A DNA stretch of 64,000 nt from assembly GCF_052857255.1 (NCBI RefSeq), contig NC_135497.1, forward strand, positions 113,913,956-113,977,955. The letters are read 5' to 3'. Numbering within the stretch: position 1 is the stretch's first letter; each line of letters begins with the position of its first letter. Source of the stretch: Amblyomma americanum. Its lineage: Eukaryota; Arthropoda; Arachnida; Ixodida; Ixodidae. Positions 25,700 through 36,769 of the stretch are shown one piece after another. The notes below the pieces were generated by a model, which searched no databases, had not been told where the DNA came from, and saw only the letters and a list, made by a program, of their open reading frames with translations. Position numbers and translations under genes: made by a program.

Positions 25700-27704
25700 T
25701 CGGCGTTTTAGCTGAAAAGGAACTGCAGAACTTCCTTCGCTGAGACCAATCGAGTCTCTGCTTATTCCTAATATACTTCTTAACCGTTTCAGTTGTTTTT
25801 GAGTAGTGGTATCGCCCGAAAAATACAAAGGTTCTTGCATTTTTTCTTCTATAAGACAATCGGAAAGTACAGCATTCAGTTCACCGAGTCCTTAGCCTAG
25901 TTCGAGAGATAATTTGTCATTAGTGCTATTAGAAAATTCCTCAACGTTCAAGGAAATATTAAAGACGCCATATGCGCAGTAAAATTCCTGAAGTGTGTAG
26001 TGCGAAACGCAATAAAACGCGTTCAGTTCACGAAAGTTAGGGCCGACAGTGCTAGCCCTAACAAGCCGCACCATGAGCCAGAGGCACGCACTTGGCGAAT
26101 TCTCTCGGCGCCTGCGTACGTGCACGCGTGCTAATGTTTGCGCCACACCAACATGGCGAAAGTGCCATTGCCTAAGGTAGGTGCACAAGAGCAAGTAAGA
26201 AAAGACAAGCGTCCTCTTCATTTCGCTGACTACATCCTATCTAAAGGGAAGATACGTCCGGTTCAATGCCTGGCGTGCACTGGACAAAAAAGTGCTGCTT
26301 TTGTTCGACGAAATTTTGAGAAGCATGCAGCGGGACAGGTGTAGCGCCTCGTTCATCCAGAACTTGCTTTCCAGACACGCGTATTTTGCTTCCCTCCCGT
26401 TTTGCTCTGAATTGTGCACGTTACGCCAGGCTTCTGCAGGCGCCTTTCGGGGCGTAATATTCCAGACCACAACCTTTTACTCTGCGGGGGACACGACATC
26501 AATAAGGAGGCTATTATCGTCATTACTCAGTGCTGTTACGTCTACTATCGGGGAAGGGAGATGACAACAGATAAAAAACGTTGTGATGAGTGCATTCGCA
26601 GTTAGGTTTGTTCTGACTTCACTGACCTCATCGCCCATTTTTTCTGAGCTCCCATCTTTTTTGCCTCCTCGAGGACTATGCTGCAAAATCTTCAACGTTC
26701 GCCAAATCTCTTGTTGGTTTGGCACCGACACGGAAAAGAATCATGCCGAAATAGTCGCAGCGTGATAAGGCATGCGGACGTAGTACAAAATTGTTTCTAG
26801 GGCTAAGGCTTGCCGCGTGAATGTGGAGTTCACGTATCATATATAAGCGGCTCATCAACTCCACTTTCATGCTGCGGGCCTTACCTTTCGAAACAAGTGT
26901 GTACATCTGCATTCCTTGTTGTTTCATTGCCACTCTTTTGCGATATGTAAGCGGCTTACACACAGCGATGAATTAGAAGTAGAACTGTTGCATCGCGTGT
27001 AAGAAGCTGGTGATTCGAATTCCCGTGTCACCGAATTTTTCTGCGAGTGAAAAAAAAAATCAGTGTTGGCGAAATTGAATAAGCAGGACTTGGGTGCTCC
27101 TTGATCGCGGCGAACAGAGCCGAGGACCAATGAGGCTACGCTAGTCAAGCTTCAACCACACCAGAAAGGCTCAGTGAGGGAACAACAGAAACGCACCCTC
27201 AAATAAGAACAGTATTCGGCTGCCCTGGTGTAGTATTTTGTCTCCACGTCCTACATGAATACTCCGAGTAATACCCTGCCCTCAGTTCCCAGCGGAGACG
27301 AAGTACCAAGGCGGTCGTCAGAACTGTGACGCAGTGGAGGTTGCTTTGATTCTCTAGAATGTCTTCATTGGAAACTGAACCTGGTAACATTTACTGAAAG
27401 CATCTTATGGAGTGAGAATATACGCTAACAGTGACGTTAGAGGAGCTATCGAGCATCAAATGACATTTCACAGAGCTTGTCGAGTTTGCGAAGTCAGAAG
27501 AGGCATGTGCAGTGTTAAATGACGAGCATGCATACCGCAGAGAAACAAACCAGAGGGAGGGTAATTAACGTATCAACATACGAGGTAGAAAGGGTCTTTT
27601 GCAGCGCAGCAGGACACGACAGAGCAGATAACAGGACAGAGCTACTCTCTGCTCCGTGTCGTCCCGTTGCATTACGAGGGAGGCTTCTAAGAGGTTCAAG
27701 TTGA
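25700..27704. other. No gene recognised (unassigned sequence)
   Basis: Mixed sequence; the longest frame is 109 codons (25892-26221, minus strand) with no domain. No repeat family was identified up to the start of the RTE copy. Confidence 0.5.
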
Positions 27705-27707
27705 AGG

Positions 27708-29580
27708 ATGAGCAGGCCTACACGCCTACATCCATGCAGTCACGGTGACGAGATAGTCGAAAGGTTCAATGAAGACGTGGAATTGACAAAGAGTAAGGTA
27801 AAAATGCAGAATATAGTTACTATAGTTCTGGGCGATTTCATTGCAGAGGTAGACAAAAAGCAGAAAGGGGGCGACCAGTCAGTAGGGGACTATAACATAA
27901 GCTCTAAAAACAGCAGGGGAGAGCTGTTAGTAGAATGGGCAGACCAAATTGGCTTAAGAATCATGAATAGTTTCTTCCGCAAACGGAAGAAGAGAAAATG
28001 GATGCGGAAGATCCCGAATGTTGAGACTAAAAATGAAGGATGCTGGATAATTTGCGCCCATATACCATGCATCATAGTGCAGAGGTGGAAATGTTTTAGG
28101 CAAGGCGAGAGATAGCGACCATAAGATTCCAAGGTCTAGAATCAAATTATAGATTTGAACAGGGAACGAGGGAAACCAGTGAGAAAAAATAAACGAGTTA
28201 GCGGTAAGAGGGGAAGTACAGGAGCTCAGGTCATCGCTCAAGAACAGATATTCCGCTTTTATTGAGGTAGACGACCTTGGCGTGCAGGCGATGAATGGCG
28301 ACCTTACCTATAGTCCTCGAGTGAGCAGTAGAAACAGGGGGTTGGGTATACCTAGACAGTGCACTGGCAAGCTCTCTCTGAAGACGAAAAATCTCGTAAT
28401 AGCATGCCCAAGCATGAAAGTGTCGACTTTCATGCTTGGGCATGTCACTCCATAAATAGAACAGAACTAGCAGAACTGTAAAATTTGTTCAATAAGCCTA
28501 AGGTAAATGCCGCTGGGGAGTGTAATATAAAACGAGCATGCTCTAAGTAACGCTGGAAGCCTAAAAAACGGCAAGGAGAAAATTAGGCATGCACAAAATC
28601 AAATTTACGCACTAAGAGACAAGGAAGGCAATGTCCTTATCAGTACGGATAAGATCGTTAAACAGCTCAAAAATTCTATATTGATGTGTGCAGTATCCAA
28701 AATAATCATGATAACAGTGCCAGTGATCATGGTGCTGTGGAGTGAACTGTCCGGGGAATGACGAGAGAGGAACAATGGGAAGGCTTATAGGCAATGCAAA
28801 GGGGAAAGGTGAGAATCAAGTAACTGCATACCTGCTGAAGGATGGCGTGGACACTATACCCTATAAAAATTTGTCACCCTGTGCACGCTATGTTTCATGA
28901 CATCGAGCGTACCGGAAGGTAAAACAATGCTATACCTTAGGTTAATTAATGAGAAAGGGGATATATGTTGAATGCTCAAAAAATTTGCGGGCCGGTAAGC
29001 TTACTTTGCGTTGCTACCAAGGCATATTTGTTAAGTTATACAGCCTATAGAATCAAAGCACCTCAGATTTCACTCCACCAAGGGAACAGCTGGGCAGGCT
29101 TTCGAGAAGGGTACTCGAGATCAGAATGTTCACACAATCAACCAGGTTAAAGAGAAAAAACTACGAATATAACCTGCCCCTATATATTTCCTCCGCAGAT
29201 GAAGAAAAGGCATTTGATTCAGTCTCAGTCAGTTAACACAACAGACACGCAGGCATTGCGTAACCAGGGCGTGGATGAGGAATATGTAAATGTACTACAA
29301 CAAATATGTTGAGTCTGCACTGCGACCAAAGTCCTTCACAGGAAAATTGATAAAATACCAACCTGGAACGCTGTCAGGCCAGGTGACACAATATCTCCGC
29401 TGCTGTGCAGCGCATTTTTAGAAGAGGTATTTTGAATGTTCGATTTTGACGAGTTTGTAATAAAGGTTGATGGAGAGCACCTTAGTGACCTCCATTTTTG
29501 GTGATAACATTGCCTTGATAAGTAACTTAGGGGCGAACTGCAGAACATGATTGAGGCCTAAACACTCGGAGCAGAACGGT
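27708..29580 (+). pseudogene. RTE endonuclease/reverse transcriptase, heavily decayed
   Basis: The readable 135-codon frame 27708-28115 matches the end of the RTE apurinic-type endonuclease (GDFIAEVDKKQKG, RGELLVEWADQIGLRIMNSF, ETKNE). The expected GDFN has Ile for Asn, and the Asp expected after ETKNE is gone. Reverse transcriptase is recognisable only in shifted fragments: WAGFREGYS near 29100, AFDSVS near 29210, and FGDNIAL at 29497-29517, where the catalytic FADD-type pair is DN instead of DD (29503-29508). Many stops and frameshifts rule out function. Confidence 0.82.
28403..28444. repeat. Perfect 19-bp hairpin with 4-base loop
   Basis: The arm CATGCCCAAGCATGAAAGT (28403-28421) is followed by GTCG and by its exact reverse complement (28426-28444). 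It lies inside the decayed RTE copy. A perfect stem in such an old copy points to a recent local inverted duplication, or an assembly or template-switch artefact. The stem is shorter than a typical microRNA precursor. Confidence 0.85.
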
Positions 29581-29931
29581 GGGACTAAAAAATAACATGA
29601 AGAAAACTAAATGGAAGAGGTTGAGTTAATAGCTTTGGGAGGAAACAACACCTTGTGATAAGCCGCGAGATGTCAAAAAAAGTAAAGGAATACACCTAAC
29701 TAGGGCAAGTAGTGACCGCGAGGAAGGACCATAAGAGTGAAATCGCTGAAACAAAGATGTGCATTTGGGACGTACTCTAAGTTCATATTGACAAAGTGTA
29801 CCGGCGTGGAAAACGGGGACAAGACGACGGAATAAAACACATGACAGGATCACGAACTGACCTACAACAACACCCTGCTAATCTCGGTTAATTAATAGCA
29901 GCTTACCTACGCCACACCAGGGAATAGTATA

Positions 29932-30588
29932 CCAGGTGTTTCGGGAAGGTATCACTAGTGTTTAAAAATAGGGTTTTTGAGGTAAACAGAAGCTTTTTCC
30001 GGCATAGTAACGCCAGTGTTGGCGGACGTCAAAAAACAGGCGAATCACCTTAACTGGCTATGTGATTTACTATATTCTAATAGTTAACTCTTAACTATTA
30101 TCAATAGCCACCTGATTGCAATTAGAGATTTGTAGCTGACAGTTAATAATAGCCATATCAGTTTTTAGAATTTCGAAAACGCCATTGCTCTCGCCGCTGT
30201 GACACGACAAAGTCTGGCTGCATCGTGCTAAAATACATGCACTTTCGAAAAGTATGCAACCAAAGCAACCCCTCCAGTGGTCGTAACTAGTCGAAATAGC
30301 CAAATTTTGCCGTGCCACAGCGGCGAGAGTAATGGCGTTTTGGAAATTCTAAAACTAATATGGCTATTACTAACGGCCGGCTACAAATATCTAATTGTAA
30401 TCAGGCGCCTATTGGCAATAGTTAAAAAGGTAACTATCAGAATTTAGTTAATCACTCAGCTAGTTAAGATGATTCGCCTGTTTTTTGGCTTCCGCCAACA
30501 TTCATATTACTATGCCGCGAAATTGGTTTTCGTTACCTCAAGAACCTTATTTTTAAAAATTAGTGATCACCTTCCCGAAACACCTGGT
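29932..30588. mobile_element. Foldback inverted-repeat element, copy C (variant ends), inside RTE
   Basis: Ends CCAGGTGTTTCGGGAAGGT and its reverse complement are both followed outward by TA. The halves mirror each other through nearly the whole 657 bp, including GCCGCTGTGACACGACAAA against TTTTGCCGTGCCACAGCGGC around the middle. The internal ATTTCGAAAACGCC and TTAACTATT blocks match copies A, B and D, but the outer 20 bp differ, so this is a separate subfamily. It interrupts the RTE reverse transcriptase downstream region. No protein frame is present. Confidence 0.85.
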
Positions 30589-30949
30589 ATAATAGCTATA
30601 TCTTGTCATGAATGGGGCTGAAACTTCGAGGCTGACGAAAAGGCTTGAAATTTAACTGCGGATAAAGTAGCCAGCTATGGAAAGGAAATGTACACCAATA
30701 CACAGGATGGAGCATTGTGAGTTAGGGAACAAGCAGGACTTAATGGCATCCTATCAAAAATCAAGGAGAGCTGGCATGGGTAGGGCACGTAATAAAGAGA
30801 ACAGATAACCGATGGTTCCTTAGGGTATCGAAGTGGACTCAAGAGATGTAAACGTAGCAGAAGGTGAGAAAGTCGATGGGCAGATGAGATAGGGAAGTTC
30901 ACGGTGATGTACAGTCGCAGACAGAAGTAAATGGACCACACTTCATGGT

Positions 30950-30951
<2 letters not shown>

Positions 30952-31003
<52 letters not shown>
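30952..31003. repeat. (GA)n microsatellite, 52 bp
   Basis: A dinucleotide repeat of about 26 units on the plus strand. It directly joins GGGTTTATTGATAT, the reverse complement of the LINE 3' end, so it is the (TC)n tail of the I-type LINE rather than an independent array. Confidence 0.92.
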
Positions 31004-31006
<3 letters not shown>

Positions 31007-31176
31007 TTATTGATATGAAAGGCAGAGAGGTTGGCCTGAAAATAAATATCTGGCCTGCTACTCTGCTCTGGGGACGGAAAGAGGAGACAAAAGAAGGTCA
31101 CGATGGGGGACGATGATGATGGGAGGAGGCAGATAAAAAACTACTTAAAAAAAAAAACAAGGCACACTTTCTGACA

Positions 31177-32478
31177 TCACAAACGCGAGACAAGGTCCGT
31201 GTCGCTCAAAAAGCGTGAGAGCGCTCGCGTTACCTTTACAGTTCTAAAACTATCTGGCCAAGCGCCGAGGATCAAATCCTCAGAGAGGAGCGATGTGTCC
31301 ATAGGCTTCAGAGCAGATGCGAGTATGAGTCTTTCACGTGCATACGCTGGACACGCCACTAAAACATGTTCTATAGTCTCTAGCACGCCACATGTGGTAC
31401 ATTCCGGGGAGTCCGCTTGTCCTATTAAGTGCAAGTATTTGCGCGAGAATGCCACGTTTAAACGTAGTCTACGGATAACGCATGCAATAGGGCGAGGTAT
31501 TCCGCGAGGAACTGAAAAGGTCATCGTCGGATCTAGCCGTTTAAGACGGATGTGGCGGGTGTCTGGCAGGGCCCAGTACCTAGCCGTCGCCCTCCTCATC
31601 AATTCCGAAAGGAGACAAGTTGTGTCCACTACAGAGAACGGTACAGCTGTACGCAGGCCACTGCTGAAGGCGCTCCTTGCTTCAGCGTCGGCGGTCTCAT
31701 TTCCATCGAGTCCGCAGTGTCCGGGGATCCACTGAAACACTATACGGTGGCCGTTTCCCTGAGCAAATGATACGAGACTAATGATATCAAGAGCCAGAGC
31801 TTGGTAGGCTGTGTGGCGTAGGAAGCATCCTAAAATGTGTAGCGCAGGTTTACAGTCGGTGAAAATGCACCACTCCTGAGGCGGTTCTCCGCAGATGTGG
31901 AGAATCGATTCCCGAAGGCCCACAAGATCTGCAGCGGTTGAAGTAGACTTGTGTCCCAAAATGAATCTGCGGGTCATCTGTTGTGCAGGGATTGCGAAAG
32001 CTGCTGTTGATGCATTTGGAGACGCAGATCCATCCTTGTAGACGTGCACACATTTGTGGTATTCTGACCAGATGTAGGCAAGTGGGAGTTGCTTCAGTCC
32101 GCTAACCGGCATCGCAGACTTCTTGATTATGCCAGGGACATGCAGGCAGACTGAAGGCTGAGCCATTACCCATGGGGGCTGCAAGGAATGATACGGCAGG
32201 GCATAGTCTGATGGCAATTCGGAGCGATGGAAGCGCAGTGCGCGTGCAAAACTGCTGTCCGGTCGCTCATCAAAAATCTTCGTCAGCGGGTGACAGCGGT
32301 GCCGTGTAAGCGCACGTAAATATACACGAAGTGGTTCGTGTGACAGGTAGACTGATATTGGGCACGCACGAGATTCCTCAATCGTGCCTTTGTTCGAGGC
32401 ACAACGTGGTAATCCGAGGCATATCTTGAGCGCCTGTGCTTGGACACTCTCTAATGTCCGCAAGCAGGAAATACTCAT
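31177..32478 (-). CDS. I-type LINE ORF2 C-terminus with intact RNase H domain
   Basis: The 433-codon frame is the 3' part of a LINE polyprotein; reading continues upstream of the first Met to the truncation near 32511, so the Met is not a true start. Residues about 1-60 (SVQAQALKICLGLPR) are the thumb/connection after the lost reverse transcriptase. RNase H spans about 143-270 with all four acidic residues: Asp149 in KDGSAS, Glu190 in LRES, Asp208 in FTDCKP, Asp264 in GNETADAEA. A knuckle Cys360, Cys363, His371, Cys376 follows. RNase H removes RNA template during reverse transcription. Without the polymerase it is not mobile, but the absence of stops suggests a young insertion. Confidence 0.88.
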   Translation of the reverse strand: MSISCLRTLESVQAQALKICLGLPRCASNKGTIEESRACPISVYLSHEPLRVYLRALTRHRCHPLTKIFDERPDSSFARALRFHRSELPSDYALPYHSLQPPWVMAQPSVCLHVPGIIKKSAMPVSGLKQLPLAYIWSEYHKCVHVYKDGSASPNASTAAFAIPAQQMTRRFILGHKSTSTAADLVGLRESILHICGEPPQEWCIFTDCKPALHILGCFLRHTAYQALALDIISLVSFAQGNGHRIVFQWIPGHCGLDGNETADAEARSAFSSGLRTAVPFSVVDTTCLLSELMRRATARYWALPDTRHIRLKRLDPTMTFSVPRGIPRPIACVIRRLRLNVAFSRKYLHLIGQADSPECTTCGVLETIEHVLVACPAYARERLILASALKPMDTSLLSEDLILGAWPDSFRTVKVTRALSRFLSDTDLVSRL

Positions 32479-32799
32479 GTTAGAGAGTACAGGAAGGCTG
32501 TAACGAATTTCAAAGTCAAAGTCAAAGTCTTCTGACTCGGTAACTAGCGAAAAGCAGTGTGTGTGTGATGCATTTGCATATAGTACTTACTTCTGCCCTT
32601 GAACATCAAGGCAGCAAGCTTTCCTATTTACGTATGCAATGTAACAGTAGAGTTTGAATGCGGAAGCGTGGTCCATATTATTCTGGCCGCGACTGTACTT
32701 ATGGAGGCTGCAGCTGGCGAAGGACAGGGCTAATTGTAAATTAATAGACATCTAATCCTTCTTCCTGCTGAGGGCGTAGCTGGGCGGATGATAATGAAG

Positions 32800-34496
32800 A
32801 CGGTTATTAATATTTTCTTCAGTAAATCCGCTAGTTCATTATATTTGTGTAGTCTAGGACCAATAGCGACGAAATGCTGCAGTTCCAGAACTTTCATCCA
32901 GCAAATTTTCATTGAAAAATGTTAACTCTGCTCCCATAGCAAACTCGGCGCGCTAAGTCTTGTAAACGTCAAAGCAGTCTTCACCGCCCGCGGCGCGCTT
33001 TCCAAGCGTAGCGGAGACTCTGGCTGTGACACGGAACGCTACTGGCGGACGGTGAGCGCATAGGTGAGCGCCGGTCGCCGCGACGCACTTTGCTTTGCAT
33101 GGTTCGCTTCTTTCCTCGATGGGTGCCGCTGGTTTCGCCGAGGCCCTATGTCTAACACGGATCGCTTTCGCTCTAACTGGTTCACGTGGACTGAGCTGAA
33201 GTCGAAGGTGCTGCGGCTCGCGCAACGCCGCACTTACGCGCTCAATGTGTACCTACGTTTCCAAGAAGCAGTTTCTGGGACGTCGTGGGCCAGCCATTCG
33301 TGGCATTATGATATATAGTGCGCGTGAAAACGGTGGCGATAGTCTTGATAAAGCGACGGCCGCTTAGAACAGCCGGTTCTGTTTGAGAAGTTGAACGAAT
33401 AGCCACGTAGGACCATTCCGTGATAATTCTTCGGGAGGCTTTACTAGAACGACGAGTAGTCCGTACTACGTTCAGCGAAGCGTTTCGGTTGCTTGCATTC
33501 ACGCGCAATCTAAGCCAGAGCATTGAAATCGGATGCGGACGCCTTTCGAGGCGTATGGCGGCACACATCGTCTCACCAGTGCAAGTGCAGCTCTGGAATA
33601 TGAGATTTGCTGCGAAGGATAGCAAAGAGATGTTTATAGCGAATGATTCTTGGCGGCCGTTCACAGTCGGTAAACAAGGTATGAACTAACTTGCTATCCG
33701 ACTATGGACATTGTGGACAAAATTCCGCAAGCGGGCTTTTCCACATATCTAGTTCAACCAAACAAGATGATCGACCACATGTTTCGAGCAGTCACAACGC
33801 AAGAAGGTGTGATCTTTTGTCTGACCCTTACAAAATGCTCTTCATATTTTCTATGTGCACTCCCCAACGCCCGTCCTGTTGCCTTCACAGTTCTTAAGGG
33901 AGAGTTGTAGGGTACGTCATTAGTGTTATGTGGAAAAGCGCACTTGCGAAATTTTCACTAAGGTCTCTATAAATTATAGGCATGCTGAAAACCCCCAACC
34001 GACGTCTTTAAAACAAAAAAAAAACAAAATAGTCGCCAGATAATAATAGTTCACAGCTGACAGTGGAAGAATAGTGCTCCTAGTTCAGCAATATCTATTA
34101 GGAAGAAACATAAATAGCAGGTCTGCTGTATTAGGCACAACACTGCTTAATAAAAAAACAAAAAAATTTTATTTTTCGCAGAGGGCATGCAGGATTTCGA
34201 TTTTTTTTCGGGGAGTTTATTTTTAGTTATTTCATTTTTTAACTCAAGACATTCAGAAGCAAACGGCTCTATGATGCACGCTGAAGATCGGGTGAACTCA
34301 ACTTCACGTTGATCTTGAGTTCGAATGACTCTGTGGTTGACGTTTCGTCGCTGCAGAGGATCTTAATTTGTCGCGATATTGTTGGGTATGTCTTCTTCAT
34401 ACCTTGTTGTACATGCAAGCTCCGCCATTGCCCAAATAACCCGTTTCCTAAAGTACCCTGTTGTCTCAAATGCCATTGTCTTAAGCACTAATCATC
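32800..34496. other. No gene recognised (unassigned sequence)
   Basis: A GC-richer patch around 32950-33260 is followed by AT-rich sequence with A and T runs near 34010-34230. The 140-codon minus-strand frame 33242-33664 and two 68-codon frames near 33700 (plus strand) show no recognisable domain. Confidence 0.5.
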
Positions 34497-35880
34497 ACCA
34501 TCGGCCTGACTACGTCCACTGCAGGGCAAAGACCTCTCCCACATCTTTCCAATTAACCCTGTCCTGTGCCAACTGCGGCCACCGTATCCCCGCAAACTTC
34601 TTAATCCCATCCGCCCACCTACCTTTCTACCGCCCTCTGCTACGCTTGCCTTCTCATGCAATTTACTCCGTTACCCTTGAGGACCATCGGTTATCTTGCC
34701 TTCGCATTACATGCCCTGCCCATTTCTTCTTGACTCCGACTAGGATATCATTAACCAGCATTTGTTACTTGATCCACTCTGCTCTCTTCCTGTCTCTTAA
34801 CGTTACACCAATCATTTTTCTTTCCGTAGCTCGCTGCGTTGTCCTCAATTTAATTTGAACCCTTTTTGTTAGGCTGCCCCATAGGTGAGTTCCGGTAGGA
34901 TACAGCTGTTAAATATTTTTCTTTTGAAAGTAGTAAATAGCAAGCATCATCTAAGAGCGCCTGCCAAATGCGCTCCACCCCATTCTTATTCTTCTAGTTA
35001 TTTCACTCGCGTGATCCGGATCTACGGTTACTACCTGTTCTAAGTTGACGTATTCCCTTACCAATTCCAGCGCCTGGCTGCCAATTGCAAATTGCTTTTC
35101 CGTTCCGACCTTTTCCGTTCCGACACTGCCCAACATTGTTTTGTTTTTCTGAATATTAATTTTAGACAAACCGTTCTCTTTTGCCTGTCTAGGTCACTGA
35201 TCGTACTTCGCAATTCATCCCCTGAATGACTTAACAACGCAGTGTCATCAGTGAACCGCAGATTACTGAGGTATTGGCCCTTAATTCTTATCCGCAACTG
35301 TTTCCAATCCAGGTTGCTGAATACCTCCGGTAAACAGGCGGTGAATAACATTGGATTGTTCTTTTCTCCTTGCCTTACACCCTTCCTTATTGGAGTTTTA
35401 GAGCTGTCTTCATGTAGGACTACGGTGGCCGTTATAGGTATCTTCCAGTACTTATACATATGAGGTTCTTCTACACCCTGATTCCGCAATGCCTGAATGA
35501 CTGCTGAGGTTTCCACTGAGTCAAGTGCTCTCTCGTAATCTATGCAGAGTGTATATAAGGGTTGGTTACATTCTGCGCATTTCTCTGCCACCTAATTGGC
35601 AGTGTGAATACGGTCTGTTTTCGAGAAGCCTTTAGGAAAGCCTGCCTGGTAATTTGGTTGATTGAAGTCTAAGGTTTTCCTCATCCTATCAGCGATTACC
35701 TTAGTAAATACCCTGTAGGCAACGTACAGTAAGCTGATCGGTCTGTAATTTTTCAAGTCCTTGGCGTCCCCTTTCTTATGGATTAAGATGATGTTAGCGT
35801 TCTTCCAAGATTCCGGTACTCGGAACTCAGGATATTCGTTGAAGTCACAAAGCGCACGACCTAGTAAAACTATACGCATG
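34497..35880 (-). mobile_element. RTE-clade LINE, 5'-truncated copy with most of the reverse transcriptase
   Basis: This is the best-preserved RTE polymerase in the window. On the minus strand it starts near 35880 before the ESWKNANIILIHKKGD motif, includes KNYRPISLL, the LRFTDDTALL catalytic motif, then the MGWSAFGR region, and ends with the KMIGVTLRDRKRAEW segment and an ATGATTAGTGC-like tail (plus strand CACTAATCATCACCAT). The 3' end lines up with the copies at 46.9 and 63.0 kb. No clear target duplication was found. Confidence 0.88.
34600..35879 (-). pseudogene. RTE reverse transcriptase, one nonsense mutation and frameshifts
   Basis: Frames 35592-35879 and 35058-35591 are in the same register, split only by TAG at 35592-35594 where related copies have Gln (HTAN-stop-VAEKC). 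The polymerase motifs are kept: LCIDYERALDSV (motif A, Asp) and FTDDTALL (motif C, both Asp). Near 35165 the frame shifts to 34951-35169 (TEKQFAIGSQ, EITRRIRMGWSAF), and further breaks follow before the C-terminal region near 34600-34850. The apurinic endonuclease is absent because of 5' truncation. RTE enzymes copy their own RNA at a nicked target. Confidence 0.87.
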
Positions 35881-35889
35881 CGACTTCAT

Positions 35890-36444
35890 ACGCATCCCGT
35901 AACCTTTCCGTTGTGGCTACCGCACCAGGGTGATACTGGCGACTCAAATGCTCCGCTTAATATGCAGCATGGTTCGCAACACTGAGAGCAGAAAATAAAT
36001 ATACTTATTTCTGACGTATTTGTTCAGAGCTTCGGATCCTACACATCTGTCTGCACATTGCTGCTCAGGCAAATGGTCAACGCAGGCAAGTCCTGCTTAC
36101 CTTTCAGTAAATTCGGAGGTGTGCCTCAAGTGCCAATCCTTTCGTTTTATACAATTCCAGCTTTATTGGACATCACTTTTAATTTTGAGTCAGCTGTGGA
36201 ATATTGCGAGATGTGAACATATTGGTGGGATTGGTCTAACCTTCCGCAGCGTAGCAAGATCTTCCTATAAAGTAAGTCGTACGCTCAAACCGAGTAGTTA
36301 ACACTGCCATACAAAACCAATGGGGTGCGTTTTTTTACAATGATTAGCAGAAGACTACCAGCATGCCGAGGAGGGATTTTGCCGATATATTAATTCTATA
36401 GCATTAGAGGTCCCGTTTACGAGAAAAGCCGACGCCCGTCACGC
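35890..36444. other. No gene recognised (unassigned sequence)
   Basis: About 550 bp of mixed sequence with a 93-codon chance frame. No repeat ends were recognised. Confidence 0.5.
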
Positions 36445-36765
36445 GGATGTCACGAAAAAGCAGGTGGCCCACTTGCCACGGCGGGCAGGTGGCAATGTAC
36501 CCACCGGGTTGTGGTCAACCTGCCCACCATGGCAGGTGGATGTGAAATTAATTCCAATAAATTGAATGCAGTTTCCATCTGCGCATCAGCTCATTTGCCG
36601 AGCTTCCAAAGAACTGTATGTGCAGAAATGAGCCTTACAGGAGCTCGGGACGAGAACCTGAGCAGTGGCGAATCGCTTAACCGCTGCCCCACTGCGCCAG
36701 TAGTGGCAATTAAGAAGACTCCCTTCCCCGCGATCAATGGATCTATGAAAGAGAAGGAATACTTG
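36445..36765 (-). mobile_element. tRNA-derived SINE, second family, copy 2
   Basis: On the minus strand a tRNA-like head reads GGCGCAGTGGGGCAGCGGTT then AAGCGATTCGCC (about 36663-36701), followed by a box-B-like GGTTCTCGTCC and a body containing GGTTGACCACAACCCGGTGG. The same order is present at 23398-23625, including the TCCATTGATC/TTCATAGAT side of the head. The body has short internal repeats of a cccaccgt/ggcaggt theme. Boundaries are approximate. Confidence 0.6.
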
Positions 36766-36769
36766 CACT

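Larger units (their letters stand above)
30952..32511 (-). mobile_element. I-type LINE, 5'-truncated, with (TC)n 3' tail
   Basis: On the minus strand the copy starts mid-ORF near 32511, contains a 433-codon open frame, a short 3' untranslated region and ends ATATCAATAAACCC followed by a (TC)n tract (plus strand (GA)n, 30952-31003). The AATAAA lies directly before the tail. RNase H plus a C-terminal CCHC-like knuckle places it among I-superclade LINEs. No stop interrupts the frame. A weak GTCAA repeat at both sides may be the target duplication. Confidence 0.87.
30912..32695. mobile_element. TA-flanked MITE carrying a nested I-type LINE
   Basis: The left end CAGTCGCAGACAGAAGTAAA (from 30912) and the reverse complement of the right end CAGTCGCGGCCAGAATAATA (to 32695) match over about 32 bp with few differences (continuing ATGGACCAC). 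Both are preceded outward by TA (30910-30911 and 32696-32697). Removing the nested LINE leaves a MITE of about 220 bp. CAGT-type ends and TA duplication fit Tc1/mariner. It is inserted in the RTE copy, whose sequence resumes directly after the right TA. Confidence 0.82.
27705..32790 (+). mobile_element. RTE-clade LINE, old copy interrupted by two DNA elements
   Basis: LINE segments occur in order on the plus strand: endonuclease C-terminal part (27705-28110), reverse transcriptase (about 29040-29560), the LTKRL region (from about 30600), and, beyond 32697, the C-terminal WRLQLAKDRAN segment followed by GATGATAATGA, an eroded (GAT)n tail. Two insertions break it: the foldback element 29932-30588 and the MITE 30912-32695 with its nested I-LINE. 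Removing the MITE and one TA joins the KF and WRLQLA segments in the same order as in the RTE copies at 46.9 and 63.0 kb. The 5' end is truncated, as is usual for LINEs. Confidence 0.85.

Noticed and set aside
28403..28444. microRNA precursor
   Set aside because: The stem is only 19 bp with a 4-base loop and perfect pairing inside an old LINE; animal precursors are longer and imperfect.
31199..31735. 178-codon plus-strand frame
   Set aside because: Antisense of the I-LINE RNase H frame, which carries the conserved residues.
33064..33318. Host exon in the GC-richer patch
   Set aside because: Frames on both strands are of similar length, composition is Arg-rich, and no splice signal or domain supports one of them.
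34379..34858. 159-codon plus-strand frame, and similar ones at 46898-47317 and 63052-63313
   Set aside because: They are the antisense of RTE C-terminal coding sequence; the recognisable protein is on the minus strand in each case.
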